64,000 bases of DNA from NCBI GenBank assembly GCA_023213395.1, contig CM041465.1, forward strand, positions 38,571,741-38,635,740, given 5' to 3'. Every line of letters starts with the position of its first letter. The stretch's first letter is position 1. Source of the DNA: Cycas panzhihuaensis. Lineage: Eukaryota; Cycadophyta. Shown here in pieces: positions 20,717 through 33,080 of the stretch. The position numbers and the translations under genes are program-made. Under the pieces are notes generated by a model. It was not told the DNA's origin, made no database searches, and worked only from the letters and a program-made list of their open reading frames with translations.

Positions 20717-22470
20717 CCGTCTACTTCAACTGAATTTGCTCCACTTGATCCAAGCACATCTTCTGTTGACCAACCACTTACACCAGAAGATCTTGAGGTT
20801 CAAGTAACTTCAATTCAAAAGTTACCCAAATGGTACACACAAACAGTTCAGGACGGTCACATCATTGAAGGAAAACGTCCATCTAAATATCGAAAGGAAA
20901 CCAATTATGCACTTATGGCTTAAGTGCTTTGTGTTGATGAGCCTTCCACTTTTGAGGAGGCTTCTAAAAATGAAAATTAGAAGTCTGCCATGGATGAAGA
21001 AATCCATTCTATTGAAAAGAATGGAACTTGGAATTTGGTTGAATTGCCTAAACACAAACAGGCAATCAGTTGCAAATGGGTCTACAAGACCAAATTCCAT
21101 TCTGATGGTTCACTTAAAAGGCAGAAAGCACGCCTTGTCGCAAAAGGATTTAAACAAAAAGAAGGCATAGATTATGAAGAAACTTTTGCACCAGTGGTGA
21201 ACATGAATACCATCAGACTTCTCTTAGCCTTAGCTGCTCAATGCAAATGGCCTGTTTACCAGATGGACGTGAAGAGCGCATTTTATAATGGTGATCTTCA
21301 GGAGGAGGTATATTTAGAGCAACCTCCCGATTACAAAATACAAGGCAAGGAGCATCTTGTATATCGCCTAAAAAAGGCGTTATATGGCTTGAAGCAAGCT
21401 CCAAGGGCATGGTACTCGAAGATCGATGACTACTTCTTGAGACATGGGTTTCATCGATCTACTTCAGATCCTAATCTGTACATAAAAAATGAAAAGAACC
21501 ATGTAATTTTTGTTGCCTTGTATGTAGATGACTTAGTGATCACTGGTAGTGACACTAAGATGATTCATATTCTCCAAGATGACTTAAAGAGAAGTTTCGA
21601 GATGACAGATCTTGGACTTCTCCATTATCTTTTAGGCTTTGAGATATGGCAACAGCCAGGCTATATCTTCATCTCCCAAGCAAAATATTCTTGGGACATT
21701 TTGTAGCGGTTCAGGATACACGATTGCAAAACAGCGCCTACACCTATCGAGAATGGATCCAAGCTTACTCTCAATGAGGAAGCTGCACCAGTAGATCCCA
21801 CACTTTATCGGCAGTTGATTGGGAGCCTCATTTATCTCACCAACACTCGACTGGATATTTCATTTGATGTTGGGATTTGCTCACGTTACATGTCTCAACC
21901 CAATCAGATACACTGGAATGCAGCCAAATGCATACTCAAGTACATCAAAGGCACATTGCAGCATGGCCTTGAGTATCCACATAATGAGAACTTCACTCTG
22001 GAAGGGTTCTCAGATTCTAATTGGGCAGGTTGCCAAGATAGCAGAAGATCAACCTCGGGATCTTGTTTTCCCTTGGTTCATGGTTGTTTCGTGGAGTTGC
22101 AAGAAGCAACCCAATGTTACCTTGTCCTCCACCGGCAGTACAAAGGCTGCGGTCGGTAGCGACTTGTGAGGCTATCGCTATAACGATTCTTGGGGAACTT
22201 GGACTTGGCGGGGTCACCCACGGGATACATTGCGACAATCAAAGTGTGCTCAAGTTAGCTAAGAATCCGGTCTTTCATGCGGACAAAACACATCGAGGTT
22301 CACCATCACTTCATTAGAGAGCATGTGCAGAATGGTGAGATCAACCTCCAAGACTGAGCCAGCGGAGGAGCGGACAGGCAGACATCTTTACCAAGCCTCT
22401 TGGTAGAGAAAAGTTTGTAAAATTCGAGATGGTCTTGGTGTCAGGCTTAACATTGTAAGCGATGAGGGAG
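20717..22470 (+). pseudogene. copia RT-RNase H (element C), RNase H heavily disrupted
   Basis: The same frame continues with stops near 20921 and 20978. An open RT follows (20990-21706) with [41 protein letters not shown] and [15 protein letters not shown] at 21704-21706 equals a CAG in B. The frame reopens at 21815 (IGSLIYLTNTR) and RNase H starts, but from about 22040 to 22460 there are many small insertions and deletions in a locally GC-rich patch. The motifs NQSVLKLAKNPVFH and TKPLGREKFVKF remain readable only by changing frame. The purine tract gatgagggag (22461-22470) closes the internal region. Confidence 0.85.
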
Positions 22471-23024
22471 TGTTAAACCCTATGTTTACATATTAAGATA
22501 ATGTACTTTTATTTTCATGTAATATGTGTACTTTTTACTTTAGGGGTGACTTATCACTTAAGTGATAAAGTGCACACCCACATTCTTTCTAGTGACACAA
22601 CGTTGTCACTAAAGGGTCAAATGGACCCTCATGCATTTTGCTCACATGAGAGCCCAAAAGGACACATGTCCGACATGCAAGGCATGTATCTTGGATGTTT
22701 GACACTTGTCAAACATCCAAGGCCTTAGGTCTTTCATCTCACTCTATATAATGAGACCTCTTCTCATTGTCTCATAAGAGAGTTGGAGTCAGTATTGTTA
22801 TCTTTGTCGGTTTGCTAATCAAACTGTTCATTCTTTGAAGGTTGGACCAATTCCAACTCCACATATTGGGTATCATTTTCTCTTGCTCCTTCATTCATGT
22901 TTTGTCTCTTTGCTTTCTCTTTACCTTGAGATTATTATACTAGTTTGTATTTGTGCAGCTAGAACTAGAGTGATCCTAGTTTCTAGATCTTGGGACTGTT
23001 GAGGCCATCTAGCCTCTTTTCACA
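22471..23024 (+). repeat. 3' LTR of element C
   Basis: 554 bp, TGTTAAACC...TTTCACA, preceded by the purine tract at 22461-22470 and followed by target duplication ctatt (23025-23029). Confidence 0.95.
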
Positions 23025-23029
23025 CTATT

Positions 23030-23918
23030 GGTTTATTGCATCACATTAGAAAAGTGCATATAGTCTCTTATTTACTTTTACAAAGAGCATCTCAATTTAA
23101 AAGATATTAGATCGCATATTGGCATTCACTTTTGGTTCATTAAAGAAGGAAATATCTTGATCATCTTACTTTATTTTCATAGCGACTTGATATAAAGTAT
23201 TGTTTAGTACCTTCATTTGAGATATTACGTCTTGCTTAAAGTTTCTTTCCTTTCATTTTATTTATTGTTTAAAAGAAATCCTTGTAAGATTAAACAAGAC
23301 CACATCTAATTCATTTTTTTTCACATTAATCAAGATAATATCCCAAATATATCACACTTTTTCCAGCCTTGCAAGGGGAATGGTTAGGACCCTTGAAGTT
23401 ACCACCACGCACATGCCCTTGGCCTAGTCATATTGGATGAGGGGCGTCATTGGCTATAAGGTGTATTAGGTGGCAAGCTGAGGTGGAGAACCTATCATTT
23501 TTTTTGGAGTTCGGAGACCAAGGCTAGACCTGGAGAGAGTGAATGTCTTGGTTTGTAAAACCTTCACCGTTAGATCTGTCTCTAGGCATAAGTCTGGTGT
23601 AGGTGGACCAACAATTCAGGGGTGTGTAACAACCTTCTTAGCAGCCCGCATACTGAGGCATATCGAGCCTAGAGCTCACGTACAAGTATATTGGATCCCT
23701 GTTTTGCCACTTGTGGGTAGACGCCACTACACAGGATAACAATTGAAGGTTTCCTTTGGAGACCCTTGGACTTAGAGCCTAGAAACCTCATTAGAGACTA
23801 GGACACTTGCAAAACTTTGGAAAAAACCTTAAACATTATTTCTTGGGTTAATTTTAAAACCAAACCTTTGGAAAACTTCACTCTATTTATAGATATTTTT
23901 TCAAAACCTGGTTAAGAA
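23030..23918 (+). other. right flank of C, then probable leader of element F
   Basis: 23030-23390 is AT-rich DNA with no feature. From about 23391 the composition shifts, and a block with phrases such as gggtgtgtaacaacc and acgccactacacagg leads into the F gag at 23919. This is probably the retroelement leader. No LTR or primer site is visible directly upstream. The small frame at 23539-23739 has no known domain. Confidence 0.5.
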
Positions 23919-25080
23919 ATGACAACAAGCTTTGGAAATATGATTATTCCTAAATTTGATGGCAACAACTTTCTAAATTAGAGTAGGAGGATGAGACCCA
24001 TCCTCATCGCTAATGACGTGGGAAATTGTGAGAACAAGTTATAGTGAATTAGGTCAAAACGCCACAGATGTTGAAAAGGCAGCCTACAAAGAAAATGTCA
24101 AGAAAGATAACGAAGCTCTTGCCCTCATCTTTTGTGCATTAGAAGATCACATTTTCCCAAGAGTTAGTGAGTCTACAAAGTCAAAGAAAGCATGGGATAC
24201 CTTATAATTAATCTATGAAGGAGCTGCATCTTCTAAACTTCAAAATTTGAGAAGCAAATTTGAGAACCTACGCATGATGCCAATGGAATCCATGACAGAA
24301 TTTATGACCAAGGTACGAGACATAGTTAACCAAATGAGATCGCTTGGAGATACGTTGACGGAACAGAGAGTAGTGGAAAGGACCTTGAGATGTGTAAGTG
24401 CTATAAGAAGATTTGAAATGATAGCAACAAGCATAGGGGTATCCAAAGACCTAAGTACCCTTAAGGTGGAACAACTAAGTGGTTTGTTGATGATGGTTGA
24501 AGAACAACAAAACGCACATGAATCCCTTGAGTATGCCTTTGCTACCAAGGCAAGAATCCAATCTCATTCTCAAGCTGGTACATCAAAGTCTAGAGAGTTA
24601 TCTCCCAAAAGAAAAGACAAAAATCCTAGAAGGGATATGCATCAAGAGGCACCACCCAAATATCAAGCTCCTCACCAAAGGAGACAAGGAGCAAACCAAA
24701 GGAATCCTCCTAGATACCAAAATCAAGAGAAACAACTAGAGGCACATCCATGTTGCCTAAATTGCCATGGGAATGTACAAGCTCAAAGGTCAAATCCGAA
24801 TTATTATGGCAATAGAGCAAGGGACAATCAAGTCCCCCATTATGAGGAAAGGGGGAGATCATCTCACATAGAAAGACCCCATCCTCATAGTCAAGGTTTA
24901 AGTTATGGGAGAAGAGATACACTATATTGTACCTATTGTAATCGTAGTGGTCATACAAAAGATAAATGCTTTTCAAAACATGGACCACCCACAAAAGGTA
25001 GTGTGAATACCACAATTGAAACAAGGGACAATAACAGGCTTTTCTTATCCAGCTATACTACCCAAGAAGAAGAAGATGAC
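23919..25080 (+). pseudogene. copia gag with zinc knuckle (element F), broken
   Basis: The likely start is ATG 23919 (MTTSFGNMIIPKFDGNN), soon followed by TAG and frame changes. Gag body is seen at 24013-24207 and openly from 24247 (MRSKFENLRMMPMESMTEF). A long Arg/Gln/Pro-rich basic linker (24600-24900) follows. The zinc knuckle CTYCNRSGHTKDKC lies near 24930-24971 with all ligands present. This family is distinct from B/C, D/E, G, H, K and M. Confidence 0.85.
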
Positions 25081-26540
25081 AGCTGGCATATTGATTCGGG
25101 TTGCTCCACTCATATGACACATAAGGAACATTTATTTCATACTTTGGATAAAACAAAAAGGGGATCAATAATGTTTGGTGATGACACATCCCATGAATCG
25201 ATTGGTAGAGAAAATATCACTCTCATGACAGATATAGGAGAATATAGACACATTGATGACGTATTATATGTTACTGCTTTGAAGAAAAAATTACTATCAG
25301 TAGGGCAGATGATGGACCAGGATTATAAGGTTATCTTTGATAATGGAGAATGTACTATCAAAGACGAGAAGAAACAAGGCGGTTATAGCGAAAGGAAAAA
25401 TGACAAAGGATAGACTCTTCAAACTTGTCCTTACCCCATCAGATACTTATGCCTTAAGAACCATGATTAAATTGGATAGTGATTTATGGCATAAGAGATT
25501 TGGACATCTAAATTATAGCAGTTTGGCTTTAATGAAAAGGATGGACATGGTTAACAAGTTGCCCAACATTGAAGTGGATAAAAACATTTGCGAGGGATGC
25601 TTCCTTGGCAAACAACATGGAGAATGTTTTCCAGATTACAACTATCGAGAATCTAGACCACTTCCACTAGTTTATACAGATATTTGCGGCCCTATGAATG
25701 TCCCCTCATTGGCAAGAGCACATTACTCCATCACATTTATTGATGACTACACTAGAAAGACTTGGGTATTCTTCCTAAAGTTCAAATCTGATGCCTTCCA
25801 ACACATTATTGACTTCAAAACCTATATGAAGTGACAAAGTGGGTATCAACTTCTCTCACTAAAATCAGATAATGGGGGAGAATTCATCTTCAATGAATTT
25901 AAAGCATATTGCGTGCATAATGGGATAAGAAGGCAACTCACAAATCCTTACACCCCACAATAAAATGGTGTGTAGCTGAAAGGAAAAATCGCACCATTGT
26001 AGAAATAGCAAGGTACATGTTGAAAGACAAAAATTTGAGACATGAATTTTGGGCAGAAGCAGTCCACACCTCTATTTATCTCCTCAATAGGTGCTCTACC
26101 AAAGCCCTAAGGTGGAAAACACCTCAAGAAGCTTGGACAGACTATAAGCCAAACATCCATCACTGAAGAGTTTTTTGGTGCTTAGCCTATCCACATGTAC
26201 CTGATCAAAGAAGATCCAAATTGGACGATCATAGCATTAAATGTATATTTCTTGGTTACAGTGAAACTTCCAAATCATATAAGATCTATGATCCTAAGTC
26301 AAGGAAGGTTATGGTGAGTAGAGATGTAAAGTTCCAAGAAGATGCTTGCTATCATAATGATCAAGAAAAGAGGAAAGAAGTGATGATCAATCTTCACACC
26401 TCCACCAAGTCAAAATATGTGCCACCCATGTTTGACTCTAGACGAGTCATTAATGAACCAAATGGGGATGGGAACCTCTTCTCAACCTCCGCCACATCGT
26501 CTTCCAAAATGGGTTCAAAAGAATCACGATATAGGTAGGT
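25081..26540 (+). pseudogene. copia protease-integrase (element F), broken
   Basis: The protease active site WHIDSGCSTHMTHKE is intact and the domain stays in the gag frame to 25413. A frame change near 25380 leads to integrase at 25430-25834 (LWHKRFGHLN, CEGCFLGKQ, YTDICGPMNV, FIDDYTRKTW). TGA at 25832-25834 follows. The second Asp (KSDNGGEF) is readable near 25870. Near 25965 the conserved NGVAERKN block carries a TAA and a two-base insertion. The C-terminal part 26221-26538 has KCIFLGYSETSKSYKIYDP. Catalytic residues are mostly kept but the frame is not. Confidence 0.85.
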
Positions 26541-28192
26541 AACATCTTGGATAGAAATCGGAGATTTAGTCACTCACATAGGGTAAACTTTGCCCTCATG
26601 AGTAAAGTTATAGACTCCCATGAGCCTTAAACCTTTGATGAGGCCAATACACATGCCTCTTGGAGAAAGGCAATTGGAAGAAGAATATCACTCCATTGTT
26701 AAGAATGATACTTAAGAATTGGTTGACTTACTTTCCAATAAAAGGGCAATTGGTACTAAGTGGATTTATAAAACTAAGTTTCGCTCTGACGGATCAATCG
26801 ACAAATATAAAGCTAGATTGGTAGCCAAAGGTTATGCAGAAAGAGAAGGTATTGATTATAATGAGACATTTTCCCCCATTGCACGAATGGAAATTGTACG
26901 CATGATGATGAGTTTGGCAGCACAAATGGGATGGAATGTTTATCAAATGGACGTTAAAAGTGTTTTCCTTAATGGCTACATTGAAAAAGATATTTATGTC
27001 TCTCAACCCCTCAGTTTTGAAGTCAGGGGGGAAGAAGACAGTGTATAAACTTAAAAAAGCACTTTATGGTTTGAAGCAAGCAACCAGTGCCTAGTATTCC
27101 CGCATTGACAAATATTTTAGAGATCAAGGCTTTAAAAAGTTTCAATCAGATCCAAACCTGTATATCAAAATCAAAAGAGATTCTATTCTAATTGTGGGAT
27201 TCTACGTAGATGATCTTGTCTACACTATAAATGACCCTCATCTTTTGCAAATCTTTAAGGAAGCCATGTGTCAAGAATTCGAAATGACAGACTTGGGATT
27301 AATACATTACTTCCTAAGTTTGAAAGTATGGCAAGACAAAAATGGTATCTTCATCTCTCAAAGGAAATATACCTTGGACCTACTACAAAAGTTTAGGATA
27401 ACCGATTGCAAACCTTTAGCAACTCTAGCTGAAATAGGAATCAAGCTATCCAAACTGGATGATTCTGCACCTGTTGATCTTAGACTTTGTAGACAGTTAA
27501 TTGGCAGTTTGATTTACTTGACTTCTACTCGACCAGACATAATGCATTCAGTCAGTCTAATATCTAAATTCATGCAAGACCCCAAGACCACTCATTGACA
27601 AGCTGCCAAAAGGATTCTATGGTATTTTAAAGACACCATAGAATATGGTCTATATTATAAAGCTTCATCAAATTTTAGCTTGACAGGATATACATATTCA
27701 GATTGGGCAGGTGACATCGACGACAGAAAATCCACTTCAGGTTACACTTTCAGTATGGATTCGGCAGCCATAGCTTGGAGCACCAAAAAGCAAAATACAA
27801 TCTCTCTATCTACAATTGAGGCAAAATATAAAGCAGCAGTCTCTGACGCATGTGAAACAATTTGGTTAAGAAGACTATTACAGAATTTTCAGTTAGAACA
27901 GAAAGGGCCAACAAGAATTTGGTGTGATAATCAGAGCATAATACAAATGACAAAGAACCCAGTATTCCATGGTAGAACAAAGCATATCGAGACATAGCAC
28001 CATTTCATTCGAGAGCTAGTACAAGCAGGTGAAATAGAATTGGCATATTGTAGCACAGACGATCAAGCAGCAGACATATTCACAAAAGCTTTAGGTAAGA
28101 TCAAATTTCAGAAATTCAGAGACAAGTTGGGAATTCTACACATTGGCCATTATGGGGGAGAATGTTCGGATAATGCCCAAAATGGAGGTACG
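26541..28192 (+). pseudogene. copia RT-RNase H (element F), broken
   Basis: RT segments are open at 26719-27048 ([32 protein letters not shown]) and 27194-27598 (YVDDLVYTINDPH, FEMTDLGLIHYF). RNase H follows at 27680-27997 (SDWAGDIDDRKSTSGYTF, CDNQSIIQMTKNPVFHGRT). A stop at 27995-27997 is followed by the terminal block with DDQAADIFTKALGKIKF. A purine tract tatgggggagaa leads into the LTR at 28163. The RT palm aspartates are present. At least four stops or frame changes separate the pieces. Confidence 0.85.
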
Positions 28193-28504
28193 TGTGACCA
28201 CCTTGGGCCCCTGAATGGCACCTTGAGCCTCCAAAAAGCACCTAAGGCCACCTAAAGCCGCCAAGAAGCCGACATGGAGCCACCAAAGCCACCCAAGGTA
28301 TGTTATTTTATTATATGCCTAATGTTTTAATATTTATTTGAATTTTTCGATTGACGTCTGGTTGAGGCGCTTGTCGCCTCCCCAAAACTCTATATAAAGG
28401 TGGGGAATACATCCCTGGTATTTTTTAACATCACCACTTAACATTCAGAAATATTTTTCGCTTTGACATGATGTGCTACTTGTAATCCTCCCATTCTACT
28501 CCTC
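28163..28504 (+). repeat. 3' LTR of element F, truncated
   Basis: It starts TGTTCGGATAATGCC, matches 12787-13144 closely, and has the TATA box ctctatataaagg near 28388. Homology stops after ctactcctc at 28504, where sequence of fragment P begins. The terminal ...CCAACA is missing. Confidence 0.85.
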
Positions 28505-29152
28505 GAATATTGGCTTCAAATCAGAATAATCTCTTAAGACCAGCTTCAGCAGCAACCACACAGATCTAAAATTCATCATACACTAGACTGCAGCAGGAAA
28601 CTTGGCAACCGTTTTTTTTTTTTTGAATACATAAATATTCTCATAAAAGGCTACTTAACTGCAAAAAAAAATTAAAAATGGAGTTATTTTTGACTTTCGG
28701 ATAGTAAAAAAATAACCCACTCAATTGTTGCAAGTATCTCCATTGCAATCTGCCCGTTGGCATGCAAGGAGATCACTTCATACAACTGCATATGCGCATA
28801 AAAATTCCTCCTTCTTGAAAGCAGACACGCTAATTCTGTAGGGTGATCAGGCTGGCATGAATAGATGATCTGCAACAGCTTCAAAAAACACATTTGATAG
28901 TCTCAAAATTAGATCCTGTAATAACTCTTAATAGCCTCAAAAAATAGCCCCTTGAAATGACAAAATTGCCCCAAATATTCAGCAAAAAACTCCTTTAAGA
29001 AATATACGCCAGGTTGGCTCTTCATAACCTGAAATGAACTTTCAATGGCAAATCACAATACAGGCACAAAAGGTTCGTCAAATGAATAACAAAGATAAAG
29101 GATAACATGTACAAAAGATTCACAATGAAGTGCCCTCAAGGATTGAACCTTG

Positions 29153-29165
29153 GACTCTGATACCA
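29153..29165 (-). promoter_or_regulatory. primer binding site of fragment P
   Basis: TGGTATCAGAGTC on the minus strand, immediately after the LTR. It is tRNA-iMet type. Downstream follows aaggttcaatcctt, similar to a tRNA T-arm/B-box. Confidence 0.8.
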
Positions 29166-29469
29166 TGTTAAAATTAGAAATACAAACTATACAACAAACA
29201 TCTAATGGTGAGTGAATGATAAGCAATAAAGTACAAGAGAAATGAAGTATGCACACAATGAACACCTCATGTGGAGAATTGACTAAAATTCAATTAGAGA
29301 GAATGAAGAGTACATACTTATAATACATGCTTACCACTAGTGAGAGAAACCCATTGGTCGACTTAGAAGTGGCACACATCTCTAGGTGGCCCACAACATC
29401 TAATATTAAAATACAAAGAATAGAGAGAGTTTACATAAGGTTAATATAATTGGGTTATTACATCCAACA
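29166..29469 (-). repeat. LTR of fragment P (304 bp)
   Basis: On the minus strand it begins TGTTGGATGTAATAACCC and ends ...TTTTAACA next to the primer site. On the other side it directly abuts the integrase of H at 29470. Confidence 0.75.
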
Positions 29470-30586
29470 ATGTTCATATTCGTAATAAAAAAAGAACTAA
29501 GCTAGATGATAAAAGTATTGAATGCATTATGATTGACCACAACAACAAATCTAAAGCATATAGATGCATAGATCTAAAGATAAATAGAATCTATGTTAGT
29601 AGAGATCTAAATTTTGATGAACATACAAATCAAAAGGACAAAATAATACAAAGACGGGCTGAAGAAAATACACAAAATGTCCTAGTTGAAAATTTTTCTG
29701 AAGCCACTGCAGTAAAAAAGGATACATCAAAAAGTAAAGCTCAAGAAGAAAGCGAGCAAGGCATTTCTAGACAATAAGAAGTTTCGTCTAAAGTTGAACA
29801 AAATTTCTTTGAGGATGAATAAAATTCTTCTCAAAGAATCGACGATAGTGCACCAAAAAAATTACCAAAATGATACATCAAGACTCTTGACGAATCAAAA
29901 GGTAATGTTTTTTAACAAAGAACGAGATCACAAAAACATCAAAATTTAATGTGTTTTGTTGAATCAAAAAGTTACTCAGAAGCATGTGATCACCAAAAAT
30001 GGCAAAAGACTATGGATGCTAAAATCAATGTTATCAAGAAAAACAAGACCTGAGAATTAGTTGATGCTCCCAAAGATAAACCCATTGTTGGTTGCAAATG
30101 AGTGTATAAAATAAAAGAAAAATATGATGGGACTATTGAAAAGTACAAGGCAAGACTGGTAGCAAAAGGTTTCACTCAAACTGCAGGTATTGATTATGAA
30201 GAAACCTTTTCACCAGTAGCTAAGTTGATAACTATAAGAACAGTTATAGCCATGACAACATAATTTAAATGGAACATCATACAACTTGATGTTAAAAGTA
30301 CCTTTCTAAATGGTGAGTTGATTAAAGAAGTATATATGCAGCAACCAGCAGGATATACAAAAAAGGATGAAGAACATCTTGTTTGCAAGCTAACAAAGGC
30401 CTTGTATAGTTTAAAACAAACACCCAGACCATGGTATGCAAAATTAGATTAGCATCAAAATCAAAAAGGTTTTTGTAAATGTCACTCAAATCCTAGTTTG
30501 CACATTAAAACAAATAAAAACAATTTAATAACTATCATTATAGTTTATGTAGATGACATGATAGTTACAAAAAATGATGATGATAC
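29470..30586 (+). pseudogene. copia integrase C-terminus and RT first half (element H)
   Basis: It starts with the integrase C-terminal block (DDKSIECIMIDHNNKSKAYR, VSRDLNFDE), open at 29529-29777. A Glu/Lys-rich linker with stops follows, then RT with [53 protein letters not shown] and the active site VYVDDMIVTKN (about 30547-30580). At least six stops lie between 29777 and 30460. The frame is cut two codons after the active-site block by the insertion of D. Confidence 0.85.
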
Positions 30587-30954
30587 TGTGACGATGTTAA
30601 TGTCACATGGTCATCACATAAAGTTAGAATTAGATAAAGTCACTTTTATGTTTATAACTTTAGGATAAGGTGACTATGCTTAAGTCACTTAAGTGAAATG
30701 ACATAAAGTTCATTTCATTGTAATTTCATGTAATCTCATTTGAATGTCATTGGGAGGGAAAACTCAAATTCCAAACCCTAATGAGCATTCTCATTATATA
30801 AGCTGAAATTACATGGAGAGTGATCATATTCTACACTTCTCCTCTTTGAGCTCAAGCTATTAGCATTTCTCTTGTTGAGTACATTGTGCTTGTCTCCACT
30901 ATTTGCCTTTGTGTAGTGTTAGTGCACTAGATCCCTAGATCCATTCCCTCAACA
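30587..30954 (+). repeat. 5' LTR of element D (368 bp)
   Basis: TGTGACGATG...CCCTCAACA. It contains the palindrome tcacttaagtga (30685-30696) and a TATA-like box cattatataagc near 30793-30803. Confidence 0.95.
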
Positions 30955-30956
30955 AG

Positions 30957-30969
30957 TGGTATCAGAGCC
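30957..30969 (+). promoter_or_regulatory. primer binding site of element D
   Basis: TGGTATCAGAGCC, two bases after the LTR. It is tRNA-iMet type. Confidence 0.95.
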
Positions 30970-33080
30970 ATTGGGTGGATCCTAGTGCCACACTCACTTG
31001 CAAGGAGATTGCAAGCTATGCTCTTCTCTTCTTCACCATTCATGTGAAGTGAAGAGTTGAGAGTTTTTTTTAAAATCCATTTTTAAAAGCTCTTTTTATA
31101 GCAGATTTTTAATACAAAATTGTATGTTATTGTACTATTTTATTTCTGTAGATAAGAGGAAGGAGTGTGGCTGCTTAAAAGCAACCTATTTGTAGGCCTA
31201 AAGGAGCACAGGAATTGCTCAACTAATAGCAATTTTCAGCCATCTTTTTTTGCCCCAAATCTGGCATTTTGGCCTATTTTTGGCCCTTTTTTGTAATAAA
31301 AGTCAGATTTCAAGGTTGCAGAAGAAGAAATCAATGTCTCTCACTGATTAGAGGTAGATTTTAAAGTATAAAATCAAATCGTACGGATTTTGTACCGGAC
31401 CGTCTGATTCCGTATAGCGATGCGACCAAAAATCAAAGTGCCCAAAATCGCACGAAATTTCACCAGTAGGTGCGTCTTGGCCTCCTAAACACTTTTGTCT
31501 ACTGGAGTGATGCAAGATTTTGAGTTTAAAGGGCTCAAACAGCCTATTTTTTGCAGTCATTCTCCAAATTTAAAAATCTCAGATCTAGAAAAATCTGAGG
31601 AGTTTTTCCCTGTTGTAATACATGTTTTTGGATCTCCTTGTCCCAATCTATCATTTGGGACAGGTCTCACATGAATCCGACGCTCCGTTGAAAAGTTATG
31701 ACAATTTTTAGGTTTTCCAGTACATTTTGGCCGCAAGTTAAAATTGTCTTTTTTGCCTGTTTTTGATAAGATTTTTCAAAAATTTTTGTATATTTGTAAA
31801 GTGCAGGTGAAGGGCAGCAAATCTGGAAATTTTTAAATTTTTTAAAATTTTTGAAATTTGTGCCATATAGCGGTACAATCGACAGTACAGTCTGCCCAAT
31901 AGCTGACTTAGCTTGCTGAAAATTTGATTTTTCAGCGTACATTGTATTTCTCAAATTTTTAGTTTTTTTTTTCCCTTCTTAAAAAAAAAAAAAAAAAATT
32001 AAATTCTTGTATGTAAAAGGGGTTTTTTAAAGACATTTATAGCCTTTATGGCTTTTGGAGGCCTATTTTGGCCGTTTTGTAAAAAGAACAAGGTACTTAA
32101 ATCCTTTGTCAAGCCAATCATCTGGATCGGAGCAATATCTGATAATTTGGCGCATCATGTGTATGATTTTAATGGTTGCATGCACTTGGAGACCTCATTG
32201 AGTGCCACCTGGGCACTAGGTGGACACATCATCACTACACTTGGACACTGCAACAACACTTGAGTGAAGCGTTTACATTCATTCAGTTTTCAGTTATTTT
32301 TACATATCATTTGAGAACAAGAGCACTTTGCTTAAAATCAACTCATCTCGACGACTTTATACCGCCAGTTCTTGACTTGTGCGCATACTCGCCTTGGTTG
32401 AAATAGACCAAGGTTGGTCAAGTTCGATCCTAAGGGAGGTGTGAGTTTCATACTGGGTCTGGTCATAACCGATATAGTGGTGGAGGGACAAGTTAGCCAT
32501 ACCTACGGCCTCCAATCAGGGATTATCCTGATAACCATCCGGGAAAATTGAAAACCCTTAATCAAGATAATTAATTTAGCTGGGCCAATATCTGTCATAG
32601 TCATGGGACATGCACGTACTTCTCTTCGGAGAGTATATCGCTGCTCATTGGTGAACTGGGTGAGGACCAAGCACAGGCTCCATGTTTACTTGGATTTCAT
32701 CACCAAGGAACGGTGCGAGTATTGTGGGTGAAGGCCATTAATTACGTATACTAGAAGGCCCCTTAGGCATCGACATCTCACCTACTTTGGACACAAGTTA
32801 GAGGTTTGGGTTTGTTACACATCCTACATCACTTTGGTTATCAGTTGTGTGCACCCACATGCCTATTCTATATAGGCCTTCTCACTTATCTTGATTAGAT
32901 CACTTACATCAAATACTTATTTGTGATCTCTTTGCTTCCACATCTTACATTGTATTACTTCATTATTCCTCATTGCGTCGGTGTAGACTGTCACAAGTGT
33001 CAGTGACTCCACCTTCTTCTACTTAGTGCATTTTCCTACATATTTATATACATCACTCTTATTCATCTTTTCACACCACC
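30970..33080 (+). other. leader of element D
   Basis: 2.1 kb without a recognisable coding frame. It has a run of about 19 A at 31981-31999. A block at about 32380-32830 is clearly homologous to the E leader at about 53920-54370, with shared phrases such as tcagggattatc, ctgctcattggtgaact, acttggatttcatcaccaag and gggtgaaggcc. A structured RNA function is possible. Confidence 0.7.

Larger units (their letters stand above)
15725..23024 (+). mobile_element. Ty1/copia element C, complete insertion
   Basis: It is a full-length 7.3-kb element with LTRs of 553 and 554 bp, a primer site two bases after the 5' LTR, a 2-kb leader, gag-pol in copia order, and a purine tract before the 3' LTR. The 5-bp target duplication ctatt is at 15720-15724 and 23025-23029. 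By eye the LTRs differ at about a dozen positions (about 2%), so the insertion is recent compared with most elements here. It is the same family as B. Stops and indels make it non-autonomous. Confidence 0.95.
23391..28504 (+). mobile_element. Ty1/copia element F
   Basis: Leader, gag, protease, integrase, RT and RNase H in copia order, with a 3' LTR (28163-28504) that lost its last bases. Its 5' LTR is not adjacent. The only homologous LTR in the window is at 12787-13152. If that is the partner, the unit is 15.7 kb including element C, and its leader region would include the S-acyltransferase exon. Otherwise the 5' LTR has been deleted. Confidence 0.75.
28505..29469 (-). mobile_element. LTR-retrotransposon fragment P (LTR, primer site, leader)
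   Basis: On the minus strand an LTR (29469 down to 29166, TGTTGG...TTAACA) is followed at once by TGGTATCAGAGTC (29165-29153), a primer site. A leader then runs to 28505, where it abuts the truncated F LTR. The frame 28893-28684 in the leader shows no known domain. Only the 5' end of the element is present. The orientation is opposite to its neighbours F and H. Confidence 0.75.

Noticed and set aside
24710-25024. 104-codon minus-strand frame in element F
   Set aside because: Antisense of the Arg-rich gag linker and zinc knuckle.
28684-28893. 69-codon minus-strand frame in fragment P as a gene
   Set aside because: It has no recognisable domain and lies where a non-coding leader is expected.
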